Program-made: the position numbers and the translations under genes
Part shown: in pieces, positions 44,976 to 55,724 of the stretch
Layout of the letters: each line of letters starts with the position of its first letter
How positions within the stretch are numbered: the stretch's first letter is position 1
The notes under the pieces: model-generated
The model's database searches: none
What the model was told of the DNA's origin: nothing
What the model saw: the letters and a program-made list of their open reading frames with translations, nothing else
NCBI RefSeq assembly: GCF_000004195.4
Contig: NC_030678.2
Coordinates: 153,365,547 to 153,429,546 of the forward strand
Direction: 5' to 3'
DNA length: 64,000 nt
Source: Xenopus tropicalis
Taxonomy: Eukaryota > Chordata > Amphibia > Anura > Pipidae

Positions 44976-46161
44976 ATCCATGTGAACTAGTCCATGAACC
45001 ATTAAGAAGATATTTGGGGAGAAAGCCTATTTGCACTTCTATATACTCCAGGAAGCTTAGCATTAAGGTCAAATAGAGTGGGATTTGGGTGTGTGGACAT
45101 ATCTATTTTCTTACTCAGATATTGATGAAATATGTCTACAAGGCTATTACAGTAATCTGTAAGATTTTTATGAGCCGAGGGGGAATTCAACAAAGTACTG
45201 ACCTCCTGGAAAAGACCCAAAGCCTTTGCTTCAGCGAAGGACCCTCCACCCAAAAGTGTAAAATTACATATGAATGTACTAAGAAACTATTATTATACCT
45301 AGTTGCATGTATATCAATGGTGTCCCCCAACATTTACTAAAAATCATGGTTCTGTGGGACGTGAGACTTGTAGTTCATCAATAACTGAAAAGCTGGATTT
45401 GGCTAACTGATGCTTTAAATAATCAAAACTCTATTAAACTTTATAAAGTTTAATAAAAAAAAATCTGTCCCTAACATAAGTGTGAACCAGGCTACTGTTC
45501 ATTCTGCTTATAACAAATACAGAGAATTATACATATGTTTGTCTATGTTCCATTTTTATCTGTAAGTGCTGGGAGACCAGTTAGTACTTTATAAATGATT
45601 GATGCCAATAAGAGCTGGTACTTCTAGCAGAAAATGTCAGCCTTAATGGCATTTCAGAGTAATTGTGGGGGCGAAAGGAAGACAAATCTGCTGAGATATT
45701 GAAGCAACGAAGCCTGTTAAGGCCCTGCTGCTGGGTGACTGAGATTATGCCCCCATCCCTTCCTCAATATCTGACTAGAGAAATGTCAGCATCTGAGCTG
45801 CTCTTGGAACCAGACTAATGGCTCAACAATCAACGGGAACGTAGCTGAGCCAAGTGGCAGCTGCAACAAAGGTCCCTGCTGGCCCCAACGCCTTTCCTTT
45901 GAATCACAGTGACAATGGGCTTATTTGAAGAAAAAGAGAAGAACAATTATATAAATGGAATCTAATACAGAGATAGGGAACCTACCAAATAAAGCAGGGT
46001 TTTTTCCTTACTGCCTTGGTTTGGCAGACTGTCAGAATTACAAGGGGAATATTATAATGTGCAACAATGGTTAAGTACTTTCAGTACATACAACAAAGAT
46101 GGCCAACATATACTTTAAGCCTTATCTGTAACAAGCCTGAGACATGTAATTTATTCATTTA
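44976..46161. other. No gene confirmed
   Basis: A minus-strand frame (45253-45002, 83 codons) is protein-like in composition and is flanked by a possible acceptor and a GTAAGA donor. No domain is recognised. The rest is unassigned. Confidence 0.35.
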
Positions 46162-46164
46162 TAA

Positions 46165-46452
46165 GGCTAATGCCACACTAAGCTTATGGCATATATTTTC
46201 AGAAAATATCGCCATACGCTCCTACATGTGCCTGCACCCGAATGAATGAAATACGCTTGGGTGCGGGCACATGTAGCCAATATCCACCGAAGATGTGAAG
46301 TCTCAAGTTTTTTGGCGGATACATGTGCCTGCACCCAAGCGTATTTCATTCATTGGGGTGCAGGCACAAGGTAGGCGAAAACTACAGTAGCGGGGCATAT
46401 TCTCGGCAAGCAGTTTTCGGCTTTCCGAGAATACGCCCGTATGGCATCAGCC
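46165..46452. mobile_element. PIF/Harbinger-like foldback MITE, second copy
   Basis: The ends GGCTAATGCCACAC and GTATGGCATCAGCC are flanked by TAA (46162-46164, 46453-46455). The central palindrome GCACCCGAATGAATGAAATA and its inverse match the 28808 copy. The arms are more diverged than there. Confidence 0.85.
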
Positions 46453-46455
46453 TAA

Positions 46456-47346
46456 GGACCGAAACTACCAGGTGATGTATCCTCTCTATATATGATAATA
46501 TATAATTCCTGTATATATGTACATACTAGATATTGAGAAATGTACAGTATATCCTTTCTTTACCTTCTATCTCCTGGTCATGCTGAACTTTCCCAGCACT
46601 GCTGGACAATTTATAATTTATACACAACACTTACTGGTTAATTATAAACGCACATTAGCATTCTCTGCTGGATAATTTGCTTTGTGTAAAGACCTTTGCA
46701 ATTAACCTCTGGTACAGGGAAGGGGAATATAAATTCCACTGGGCCCTTTATTTAAATTCTTATGCCAGCACCCTCACAATAACTACCATCTTGCCCATTG
46801 CCATTGGTTACTAAAGTGACAGAAGTGTCCTTATGGGGTGCAGCTAGGAACAAACACACTGTGAGGCTCACAGAACAGCTGCTATAGGCCGGAAAAATAA
46901 AGACCAACTGCAAATTATCTTCTATCACTATACTATTTAAGGTTATATACAAAATGGGTTTGTGGTTTTGAACACTATTTACCCTTTTAATAAACTATAA
47001 AACTCTAAGCAGCTTACACAAGTTGTAGTTCAGCAAGATCAAAAAAATTATGTGATGGAAATTTCATCAATTTAAAGGATGAACAGAATTTTACTGCATA
47101 TTTTCAGTGTGCGTTCAGATCTAAATCCCCAAATCTATTGTACAAACTACATTTAAACCGAACAAACCAGTTTAGGCTGTCCGTCTATCTGCTGTTAGAC
47201 TACAATTCCCAGAATCCTTATGGCTGCCAAGAGCTGCTGGGAGATGTAGCTGACAACAGCAGGAAGGGCTGTGTGGTGCATAAACTAAATGCATTCCACA
47301 GGGGCTGTCCAACTGCGAGTAATCTGTTCTTATAAGTGCAGTATCA
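46456..47346. other. No gene recognised; T2 remnants
   Basis: AATAAAGACCAACTGCAAAT near 46893 is a T2 interior fragment. CTACAATTCCCAGAATCC near 47200 with GCTGGGAGATGTAGCTGA forms an imperfect inverted pair common in frog repeats. Nothing coding was seen. Confidence 0.45.
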
Positions 47347-47544
47347 TTAAAGGGGCACTAAACCCTGCTGCTGTTGCTGGACTACAAATAAGAATCCCAG
47401 CTGATCTGTATAAACCCGGCTCCCTGTTTTTTGTAACTGCAATTGGAGTTGGAAGCTGTAAGCACAGTTTCCCAGCACTTAACAAACCTGTACTTTATCC
47501 CCATGTCTGATTCCTGAAAGAAACTTCTATAGCTTCTCCTTTAA
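47347..47544. mobile_element. T2-type MITE, first of second chain
   Basis: It begins TTAAAGGGGCACTAAACC and ends GCTTCTCCTTTAA. Its right TTAA (47541-47544) is shared with the next T2 element. Confidence 0.75.
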
Positions 47545-47926
47545 AGGAGAAAGAAAGGTTGAATCACTAGGGGGTGCCAAAATGTTAAGACACCCCCAGT
47601 GATTGTATTGATTTACCTGATACCCCGGGATGGTGCTCTTGTTAGCAAAAAAACACACGAGCCAAGGCTATATGCATGCGAGCGATTCTCTTCCATTTTC
47701 TTTCTTTGCTCTGTCAGAGCATGTGCAGTAGAGTGAAAAAGCTGCACAAAAAAAGTTGTTTTTTTGTATCTACTGTGCATGTGTGGGCCTAGTGATTGCA
47801 ACGAAATGAAATGGAAGGAAGAGGATTGCTCACCTGCATGTACCCCAGGCTGGTGTGATTTTCTGCTAATAGGAGCACCAGCCCAGTGTATCAGGTAATC
47901 TTAATCACTGGGGATGCCTAACATTT
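47541..47926. mobile_element. T2-family MITE, right end replaced by minisatellite
   Basis: It begins TTAAAGGAGAAAGAAAGG and follows the 33665 copy (GGGGTGCCAAAATGTTA, CCCGGGATGGTGC, GTGCAGTAGAGTGAAAA, GGAGCACCAGCCC). It breaks off at GCCTAACATTTGG, about 30-40 bp before the expected end, exactly where the 82-bp array starts. Confidence 0.85.
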
Positions 47927-49289
47927 GGACTGTGGCTGTGGGATAGCAGGTATAGTAGGGTGAGATGGTGCCTATAGTAGCAGTGGGGGGGATAATAGCC
48001 TCTGGGAAGGGACTGGGGCTGTGGGATAGCAGGTATAGTAGGGAGAGATGGTGCCTATAGTAGCAGTGGGGGGATAATAGCCTCTGGGAAGGGACTGTGG
48101 CTGTGGGATAGTAGGTATAGTAGAGAGAGATGGTGCCTATAGTAGCAGTGGGGGGGATAATAGCCTCTGGGAAGGGACTGTGGCTGTGGGATAGTAGGGA
48201 GAGATTGTGCCTATAGTAGCAGTGGGGGGAATAATAGCCTCTGGGAAGGGACTGTGGCTGTGGGATAGTAGGTATAGTAGGGAGAGATGGTGCCTATAGT
48301 AGCAGTGGGGGGATAATAGCCTCTGGGAAAGGACTGTGGCTGTGGGATAGTAGGTATAGTAGGGAGAGATTGTGCCTATAGTCGCAGTGGGGGGATAATA
48401 GCCTCTGGGAAGGGACTGTAGCTGTGGGATAGCAGGTATAGTAGGGGAGATGGTGCCTATAGTAGCAGTGGGATAATAGCCTCTGGGAAGGGACTGGGGC
48501 TGTGCGATAGCAGGTATAGTAGGGAGAGATGGTGCCTATAGTAGCAGTGGGGGGATAATAGCCTCTGGGAAGGGACTGTGGCTGTGGGATAGCAGGTATA
48601 GTAGGGAGAGATGGTGCCTATAGTAGCAGTGGGGGGATAATAGCCTCTGGGAAGGGACTGTGGCTGTGGGATAGCAGGTATAGTAGGGAGAGATGGTGCC
48701 TATAGTAGCAGTGGGGGGATAATAGCCTCTGGGAAGGGACTGTGGCTGTGGGATAGCAGGTATAGTAGGGAGAGATGGTGCCTATAGTAGCAGTGGGGGG
48801 ATAATAGCCTCTGGGAAGGGACTGTGGCTGTGGGATAGCAGGTATAGTAGGGAGAGATGGTGCCTATAGTAGCAGTTGGGGGATAATAGCCTCTGGGAAG
48901 GGACTGTGGCTGTGGGATAGCAGGTATAGTAGGGAGAGATGGTGCCTATAGTAGCAGTGGGGGGATAATAGCCTCTGGGAAAGGACTGTGGCTGTGGGAT
49001 AGCAGGTATAGTAGGGAGAGATGGTGCCTATAGTAGCAGTGGGGGGATAATAGCCTCTGGGAAGGGACTGTGGCTGTGGGATAGCAGGTATAGTAGGGAG
49101 AGATGGTGCCTATAGTAGCAGAGGGGGGATAATAGCCTCTGGGAAGGGACTGTGGCTGTGGGATAGCAGGTATAGTAGGGAGAGATGGTGCCTATAGTAG
49201 CAGTGGGGGGATAATAGCCTCTGGAAAGGGACTGTAGCTGTGGGATAGCAGGTATAGTAGGGAGAGATAACAGCCTCTGGAAAGGGATT
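47927..49289. repeat. 82-bp minisatellite, about 16-17 copies
   Basis: The unit is 82 bp: GGACTGTGGCTGTGGGATAG, CAGGTATAGTAGGGAGAGAT, GGTGCCTATAGTAGCAGTGG, then GGGGATAATAGCCTCTGGGAAG. Variants are a G-run length change, a loss of GGTATAGTA in one unit near 48192, and shorter units near 48445 and at the right edge. Open frames on the minus strand are repeat-derived. Confidence 0.97.
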
Positions 49290-49990
49290 TGGTTAGAAGT
49301 CCTTTTAGGTTGAACATTAGCTGATAAGCCACACATTCTCTGTGCTTTGCACACCATGTTTTTAGGCAGGGAAACTGCTGTGTGGCAAATTAATCAAACT
49401 AAATTTGGGCCTGGCTCTGGCTAACATAGGGGGCGCTATTTGAACCCTGAATAAATAGAAAAATGAATACACTCTGAACACAGTGATAAACATAGGGAAG
49501 CAATTGTATAATTATAATAACAGCACACTGACATACTAGTATAATAATAATATAATAGTGATCACCATGGAGCAAAGGATAAGGGGACAGACCAATTACA
49601 GTCAAACTTTGCCCACAAGGTGTGTTGAACTAAACCCCCATCATCCCCTACTGGAAGTTGTTATTCAGCAACAGACAGAAGGGCTAAACTTGTACAATTC
49701 AAACTCCCATCATCCCCTGCTGAAAGTTGTAATTCAAGCAACAGCCACAGTGTAAACAATAAACCATAACAAACACGCGATGTGCTCCATGATGCAGTCT
49801 CTCTAAGGAATGGCTGAATGAGAGTGCCAATGCCCATCTCTAGGGCTCTCCAACAATGAGACAGTCCCCCTCTCTCACACACACCTCCCTCCCACTGACT
49901 GATACTGAGCAGGATGAAAGGTTGAAATATTCATGTGCAAGCAGCATGGCATGACACACTCCCCCCACTCCCCAGAACATAACATAGTTT
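49290..49990. other. No gene recognised; small direct repeat
   Basis: CCCATCATCCCCTACTGGAA (49638) and CCCATCATCCCCTGCTGAAA (49712) head two copies of a 45-50 bp segment ending in ATTCAGCAACA-like sequence. This would be intron 1 of the candidate gene starting near 50150. Confidence 0.5.
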
Positions 49991-49995
49991 CTTAC

Positions 49996-50150
49996 CTTCA
50001 ACAGAATAGGTACGAGTTGCTGCGATTTTGCATGGTGTGCCCAGTTTGTGCCACAGCTTCTGCTGCTTTTTTTGTTGCACATCCAGTTTGCCCCCTTCTG
50101 TTTCTCTTGTCAGTTTTAGCCCCGCCTTCCCCAACAAGCCTAGGCAACCG
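49996..50150 (-). other. Candidate first exon of a minus-strand gene
   Basis: Downstream of a CpG-containing promoter-like block, the minus strand runs to TTGAAG followed by GTAAGAAA, a strong splice donor (GT at 49995-49994). Two frames are open up to the donor: one from ATG 50082 (MCNKKSSRSCGTNW...LLK, phase 0) and one from an upstream ATG at 50188. I cannot choose between them and recognise neither product. No convincing next exon was found. The 60-nt open stretch at 28298-28239 has a compatible phase but is far away. Confidence 0.4.
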
Positions 50151-50280
50151 GCTCCATGGCCCGCCCCCCTCAGCATCCCTGGCAGCAATGATTGGCCGCT
50201 GAGCCTGCTCCTGTCCTCTCACTTTCAAAATAGACGTCAGTCACCATCCGTGTCGGTACAGGCCGGGCATATAAAGGGGG
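50115..50280. promoter_or_regulatory. Promoter-like block, possibly bidirectional
   Basis: This segment holds GC boxes (CCCCGCC about 50120; CCGCCCCC 50161), an X-box-like AAGCCTAGGCAAC (50136-50148), an ATTGG (inverse CCAAT) at 50191-50195, a CRE-like GACGTCAG at 50233-50240, and a plus-strand TATA box, CATATAAAGG, at 50268-50277. It is richer in CpG than its surroundings. Minus-strand transcription would lead into the exon ending at 49996. A plus-strand product is unclear: the first ATG (50349) opens only nine codons. Confidence 0.45.
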
Positions 50281-50848
50281 TCGCAGGCAGGGCAGGCAAA
50301 GTGGGTTGTGGGTAGTGTTGGGGAAGCCTGGCAGTCTGTGGCACAGCAATGAACAGACAGGGTTCTTTCATGACCTAACATTGGGACATTTTTTTTATTA
50401 ACACAACAATGAGGGGGGGTTACCAAAAGACACTTCTTCCATCAAACTTCTTCCCTCCCTGAATACGTGCAGCCACAGCCTACTGGTCATTGTGTTATAG
50501 AGATATCAGAGTAGCCTGTTGGCCCAATGAACTGAGTATATTTATCTGCCACCCCCTGTGCTTGGTGCTTTCCTCCTGCTGCCTCTGCCCACACATTCTG
50601 CATCTCCCTGTATTAATGAGCAGCACACCGTGCCACATAAATACCACTGATTTCTTCAATGTGGTAGCGAATCGGCTTGAAAATCAATTGTTGACAAAGT
50701 GCTACTTATTTTGCCATGCATTCTACATTTTTCAATGTTGAAACCTATTATGTAAGGTACCGGATTCGGGAAAAAAAGAGGAATTTACCATGACCCCAGA
50801 TACAAGTGGTAAAAAAACTGAGGGGTGCAAAACCAACCCACTTAGCAC
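50281..50848. other. No gene recognised
   Basis: This would be the transcribed side of the TATA box at 50270. Short frames only, and no good donor was noted. Confidence 0.4.
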
Positions 50849-50850
50849 TT

Positions 50851-51163
50851 AAGGTGGCCACACATCAGTCGCAGGAAAGATCGTACAATCAGCCACACAC
50901 CATTCAGGGCTGAAACAGCAGATAAGGAGGTAGAATCAATATTATTCCTACCTCCTTCTGCCGATTCAGCGCTGAAGGCAGATTTTGTTCAGGCGCCTTC
51001 TATGGCACCCGATCAAAATCTTTTAACTGGCCCGATCGGCGAGTCGGCCGATATCAGCAGCTTCCTGCGATATCGGTCGACTCGCCGACTTGCCATACAC
51101 GCACCGAATATCATACGAAACGAGGTTTCGTACGGTATTACCGGTGTGTGTATGGCCAGCTTT
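50851..51163. repeat. GGCCATACA-type foldback repeat, GC-rich copy
   Basis: It begins AAGGTGGCCACACATCAG and ends GTGTGTATGGCCAGCTT. The interior has paired GATCGGCGAGTCGGCCGAT and GATATCGGTCGACTCGCC, and CCGATTCAGCGC. It is well preserved. Confidence 0.8.
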
Positions 51164-51278
51164 AGTCAAGAAGCACTTGTGTGTGGGCACAGTATCAGGC
51201 TGTGGTACACTGGGTACCCTAGTCAAGGGGCCACCACCCTGCCGCTGCTTTCCTGCTGCATGCTACCCTCCCCGCAAC

Positions 51279-51577
51279 CAGGCCCGGATTTGCGGAGAGG
51301 CCACAAAGGCCCGGGCCTAGGGCGGCACAAACAATCTTAAGCTTTTTCACCCATACGGAGCAGTGGGGACCTCTCACACACTGCTCCGTATGCGAATGTT
51401 TACACCCCGCGCATGCATGTTGGGGAGGGGGGGTGCCCATCACCCATTCGCGCATGGGCACGCGGGGGGGTGACGATCGCATATTCGCGCAAGTGCGCGG
51501 GGGGTACCGATCGCGCATGCGTGGAGGGCAACGGACAGGGGCGGCCTTGGGGCGGCGGGATTGCAAATCCGGCCCTG
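51279..51577. mobile_element. CAGGCCCGGATTTG hAT-type MITE with 8-bp duplication
   Basis: It runs from CAGGCCCGGATTTGCGG to CAAATCCGGCCCTG. The flanks CCCGCAAC (51271-51278) and CCCGCAAA (51578-51585) differ at the last base. The interior shows GCGCATGCATG, several GCGCATG motifs and GGCCTTGGGGCGGCGGG. This is the longest and best-ended copy (299 bp). Confidence 0.9.
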
Positions 51578-51585
51578 CCCGCAAA

Positions 51586-51879
51586 TTAATGCCCGATGCT
51601 AATCAGGCCACAGCTCCAGTGAAAAAAATAAAGATCAATGTGTGTTCAACAATGACATTTTTTCTGGTATTCCAGTGGGCCAGTCCTGGTCTTGCAGTTC
51701 TCTGCATATTGTGACAATTAAAAAACTGGTGTGAGGGGTGAGCACTATGATGTTGCTGTGGGGCCCAATGACCAGCCATTCCCCTGCTGGAAAGTTCATG
51801 TAGAAGATGCTGATATAATTCAGCAAATAGCTCCCAATATAAACAGCTGACATTAGGCTATAATAAGCAGTTGACATAA
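51586..51879. other. No gene recognised
   Basis: Unassigned sequence between two repeats. Confidence 0.5.
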
Positions 51880-52190
51880 ATGTATGTATGTATGTATATT
51901 TTTATTTATAAAGCGCTACTTATGTACGCAGTGCTGTACAGTAGAATACATTAATACAAACAGAGGGTTAATAAGATAATTACAAGGTATAACAATAAAT
52001 ACAAATAAAAACAAGATACAGTTACAGCTGCAATAAGTTAAGAGTCAAATACACAAGAGGATGGAGGTCCCTGCCCCGTAGAGCTTACAATCTATATGGG
52101 AGGGTAACTTACAGATACAAATAGGCAAATATAAGTGCTGTAGGTCACAGTGGGTGACACTACAATATTGGTGGTCAGTGGAGTTTATCC
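51880..52190 (-). repeat. Non-LTR/SINE-type retroposon 3' region
   Basis: Read on the minus strand it contains GATTGTAAGCTCTACGGGGC and AGGGACCTCCATCC, then TACAGCACTGCGTACATAAG, CGCTTTATAAATAAA and an (ATAC)n tail. This pattern is frequent in amphibian genomes, and the tail also occurs at 37612. The class is inferred. Confidence 0.6.
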
Positions 52191-52814
52191 CTGCAAAGCT
52201 TTTCTGCATTGGCTTTTACTTATATACAAGTTACTTAAGTTTCTAGGCAAGTTACATAGTTTTCTAGGCAGTTTTTGTGAAATTTACGTGAATTGCGTAA
52301 TTTTTGGTGTAACTTTATATGTAACTTACGCAATTTGCACAAGAAGATTTCACAAGGCCCAGCACAACACTACTCCCACTCCCCCCAATGGCAGCCCTGA
52401 CAGCCAAGAGCACTATTAAGCCCTGAAATGAAATGTACAGGTGCACACTTGATATTTTAACTAGTAATGTGTATTACACTTTTCCAGTACAGCCATATTG
52501 CAGTGATTTAGTCCTTGGCAGGGCCTTCTACATGTGCATTATAGGACTTTTACTATACAGCACATGTGCCTGTCCAGTGGGTGTCATTGTTAGGGATACT
52601 TGAAGAAAGTACCTGGTGCAATTTTTATACAGTACATGCACTGACCCATGCCTCAGGGCTAATGATTTGCCTTACTTGGGGATGCCCACCATCCAGTGTT
52701 TTAAAGGATAGAAAAAAGCATGAGAAGGAAAAGGAGAAGGAATGTCATTTTGGCATCTTACTGCCAATAGATTTGCCACATTAGTGCCACCTAGAACACT
52801 ATATTTATTCTGCA
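52191..52814. other. No gene recognised
   Basis: TTTCTAGGCAAGTTACATAG and its near repeat, with ACGCAATTTGCAC opposite GTGAATTGCGTAA (52286-52345), form a small imperfect foldback. Nothing coding was seen. Confidence 0.4.
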
Positions 52815-53190
52815 GAAAGCATTACCATACCTGAGTAAAGAGCCCTAGAAGCTCCCTCTGTTTGTTTAAGATTGCAGCTGCCATTTTAACTTGGTCTTCA
52901 TAGCTTCCTGCTGTTGCTCTAGAGGCTGGTAGCTCAGATCCCACCTTCCTAAGGGAGGGGGGAGTGAGTTTTATGAATTCTTATGTGAAGGGGAGCAGGA
53001 GAAGTGAGAGAGGACAGAGCTGCGCAGACTCTGGCCCGGGAATTAGGGATTTTTCTGAAAGAGGAAGTCAGATACTGAAGAACATGTTTACAAAAAAGGA
53101 GACAAGAAATCTTGTGTTTGTTTCTCAGTGCAGCTTTTCTGTGAGTGCTTATGGCTGTATTTACATAGACATCCAATCCTCATGTCCCTC
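52815..53190. repeat. Dispersed repeat, purine-rich core
   Basis: CTTCCTGCTGTTGCTCTAG, GGAATTAGGGATTTTTCTG and AGTGCAGCTTTTCTGTGAG are phrases I associate with a common frog dispersed element. The termini were not defined, so assignment is from recall. Confidence 0.4.
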
Positions 53191-53605
53191 TATGAGGGGG
53201 CGGCCATATTTGTGCAGCAGGAGTCCGTTAGCATTAGAAGCTATAACTGACAGGCTGAGAAGGGAAAGTCAGGTTGGCAAAACTTAGGAACTGAAAGTAA
53301 CAATTACTTACAAAACCAGAACCAGCAAAAAAATATCATGACCTATTGGTAACTTTTTATATACAGTACATTAATATTTTGAAGAGTAGTTTTTTAGTGT
53401 AAGTAAAACATGTTGAAAGATGTTTAGCATCAAATTGCTTTGGGTGCTAATAGTGTTATACCCCAAAAGTAACGCAATACCCACTGTGATGCAACTACTT
53501 TGTGTATGTATTGGCAGGTTGAGACAGGCACCAATTAGTGTGCATTAAATTCTGGGGGAAAAATCTTCAATGTGGGTAAAAACTATGGCAATTTGATAAC
53601 ATATA

Positions 53606-53778
53606 GGGGTATATTTATCATGCTGTGTAAAAGGTGGAGTAAAACATTACTGGTAATGTTGCTCATAGCAGCCAATCAGATGTTTTGCTTTGGTTTTCTA
53701 ACTGTTGAAATCGAATTGCTGATTGGTTGCCCTGGGCAACATCACCAGTAATGCTTCACAGCATGATAAATATACCCC
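53606..53778. mobile_element. GGGGTATATTTATCATGC MITE
   Basis: The left end GGGGTATATTTATCATGCTG and its inverse at the right end match for about 22 bp. The interior AATGTTGCTCATAGCAGCC and GGTTGCCCTGGGCAAC also pair. The 3-bp flank ATA occurs on both sides. The superfamily is not assigned. Confidence 0.8.
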
Positions 53779-55426
53779 ATAATGTACTTAGTAATAGTAA
53801 ATAGTGAACTTAATAGTGAACTTAGGGAACGGAAACCATCAGAAAACCTTAGTAATGTATCAGGCTTTAAAAATGCTGCAGAAACCTGCCACTATGGTCA
53901 GTCAAATCTTTTAAGAATTTGTCTGCAGTAGTGAGTAAATCCAATTCTATTCCATTTGCACTGGGCTGTGACACATGCACGTTACTATCTTCTTAATGGG
54001 ACACATGCACATGGGGAACTCCAGTGACGTGTTTGTTTACAGGCAATATGTTCAAAAATTCAACAGGAAATTAGCTTGATCTCCCTTCTGCAGGTATGAC
54101 TGATCTGTCTGAGAATGAGAGGCCCAACTATACTGATTAACAGTAACTTATTAGGGTACCATTACCTGCAACCTAACTGCTGTCGTAAAGTTTTTGCAAG
54201 TATGTTGAGTCTACTTGTATTGACTGCCATTCAATTTAGGGTTCCACTCTTAACTTCATATATTGAAACTGCTCATAAGCAATTGGCCCCACTATACCTT
54301 CTGGGCCCACAGTATTTGCAGTATCTGCTTCCTTTATAGTATATAGCATATATACCCACTGACAAAGAACCAAAGCTGAACATATGATGCTATTTTTCAG
54401 CAATCAAGTGCTACAAATATTCCCATTTACTCTCTTCTCATATTTCTCCACTCCCTTGCCATTATTTCTCTCTTACTCTTTTCCCACCTCTTTGCTCTAT
54501 GTTTTGAACCATTATCAAGGAAATAGTACATGTAGCATCATTACTAGTTATTCACTCCCATTCCCCCTTTAATAGAGTGCCTATAAAGGTGCCAATTATT
54601 TTTGTTACATAATTAAACATAGTGATGATGCATTCTCTCCACAAGGTGCCACTGCTGTGCATTCTTAATGCGAGATTCACAAGAAAAAATTATTTTCAGT
54701 CCACAAAATTGAAGCAACAGATACAGTAACAAATTTAAATATGTAACTAGATCAGTAAAGAATATTATAAAATACATATTGCAAAGTGACGCATTAAGTA
54801 AATATTAATGGTTTTAAAAAAATCTTGTTTTGCATTCATGGTTTATTTTTTTCATACCTGGTAGTGGCAGCAGTCCATACCAGGATTAGGCCCTGGGCAA
54901 GCCTGCCATCCCATCAGCCCCCATCTCTGCTTTTAGCTGTTTCATTTTGAACAGTGTTCATCGACTGCAAGAGCTTTATCACTATGGAAATGTTCATTGA
55001 ACTCCCACTTGTACACTAATCAGTCACAGTGCAGCATCGCTTGTTTCTCTTGCTTGCACTGCTGTTCCGTGGCTGATTACTTTTGGTACGGGAGTTTAAT
55101 GTGAAGATTTCTGCAGCGAGGTACAGTACAGAGAGCACATTGCTGTTCAAAATGAAAATTAAGTTGAATCAGAAAATCTCATTAACCCTAGACATAATAT
55201 ACATATGGGTATGTAACTTTCAAGAACACCAAGAGCTCTTAAGAGTTATAGTTTAAATGGGTTGTAAACCCAGCCATGATGCTGTCCCACTGCGCCCCCT
55301 TGTTTTGCTGTAGAAGTTGTCAAAAAACATAATTATAGATGCAGGAAAATTCAACAATCAGCATTTTACTGACTAAAAACCTCATTATAAGTGCAAGAGA
55401 AGTGACCAATGAGAACACTGATTCCC
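53779..55426. other. No gene recognised
   Basis: Ordinary AT-rich sequence. CACAAGGTGCCACTGCTGTG at 54641 is isolated. No convincing element or coding region was seen. Confidence 0.45.
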
Positions 55427-55434
55427 AGCACTAT

Positions 55435-55716
55435 CAGGGCCGGATTTCTATCCCGTGCGCCCCGAGGACGCCCCTGTGGGTGTCCCCCGTGCGCATGCGC
55501 AAACGCGCCCCCCCCAGTGCGCATGCGCAAACGCGCCCCCCAGTGCACATGCACGAACGCTCCTTTTAACTCCCATACAGAGCAGTGGGGAGAGGTCCCG
55601 ACTGCTCCGTATGGGAGCAAAATTTAAAAATGTTCTTGCGGCGGGGCAGCATGCCGCCCCTAAACTTCTGCCGCCCTAGGCCAGGCCTTTGTGGCCTCTC
55701 CACAAATCCGGGCCTG
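55435..55716. mobile_element. CAGGCCCGGATTTG hAT-type MITE, inverse copy with perfect duplication
   Basis: It runs from CAGGGCCGGATTTCTATCC to CACAAATCCGGGCCTG. The flanks AGCACTAT at 55427-55434 and 55717-55724 are identical. Near its left side GTGCGCATGCGCAAACGC occurs as a short tandem set. Orientation is opposite to the copies at 2967, 7751 and 51279. Confidence 0.92.
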
Positions 55717-55724
55717 AGCACTAT

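Noticed and set aside
45002..45253. Minus-strand frame (EVSTLLNSPSAHKN...) as an exon
   Set aside because: An acceptor-like CTTTTCCAG and a GTAAGA donor exist, but the product is unrecognised and the position has no supporting neighbours. Too weak to call.
49028..49357. Minus-strand 109-codon frame with repeated YYPP motifs
   Set aside because: It comes from translating the 82-bp minisatellite. Period 82 is not a multiple of 3, and no start or splice context is present.
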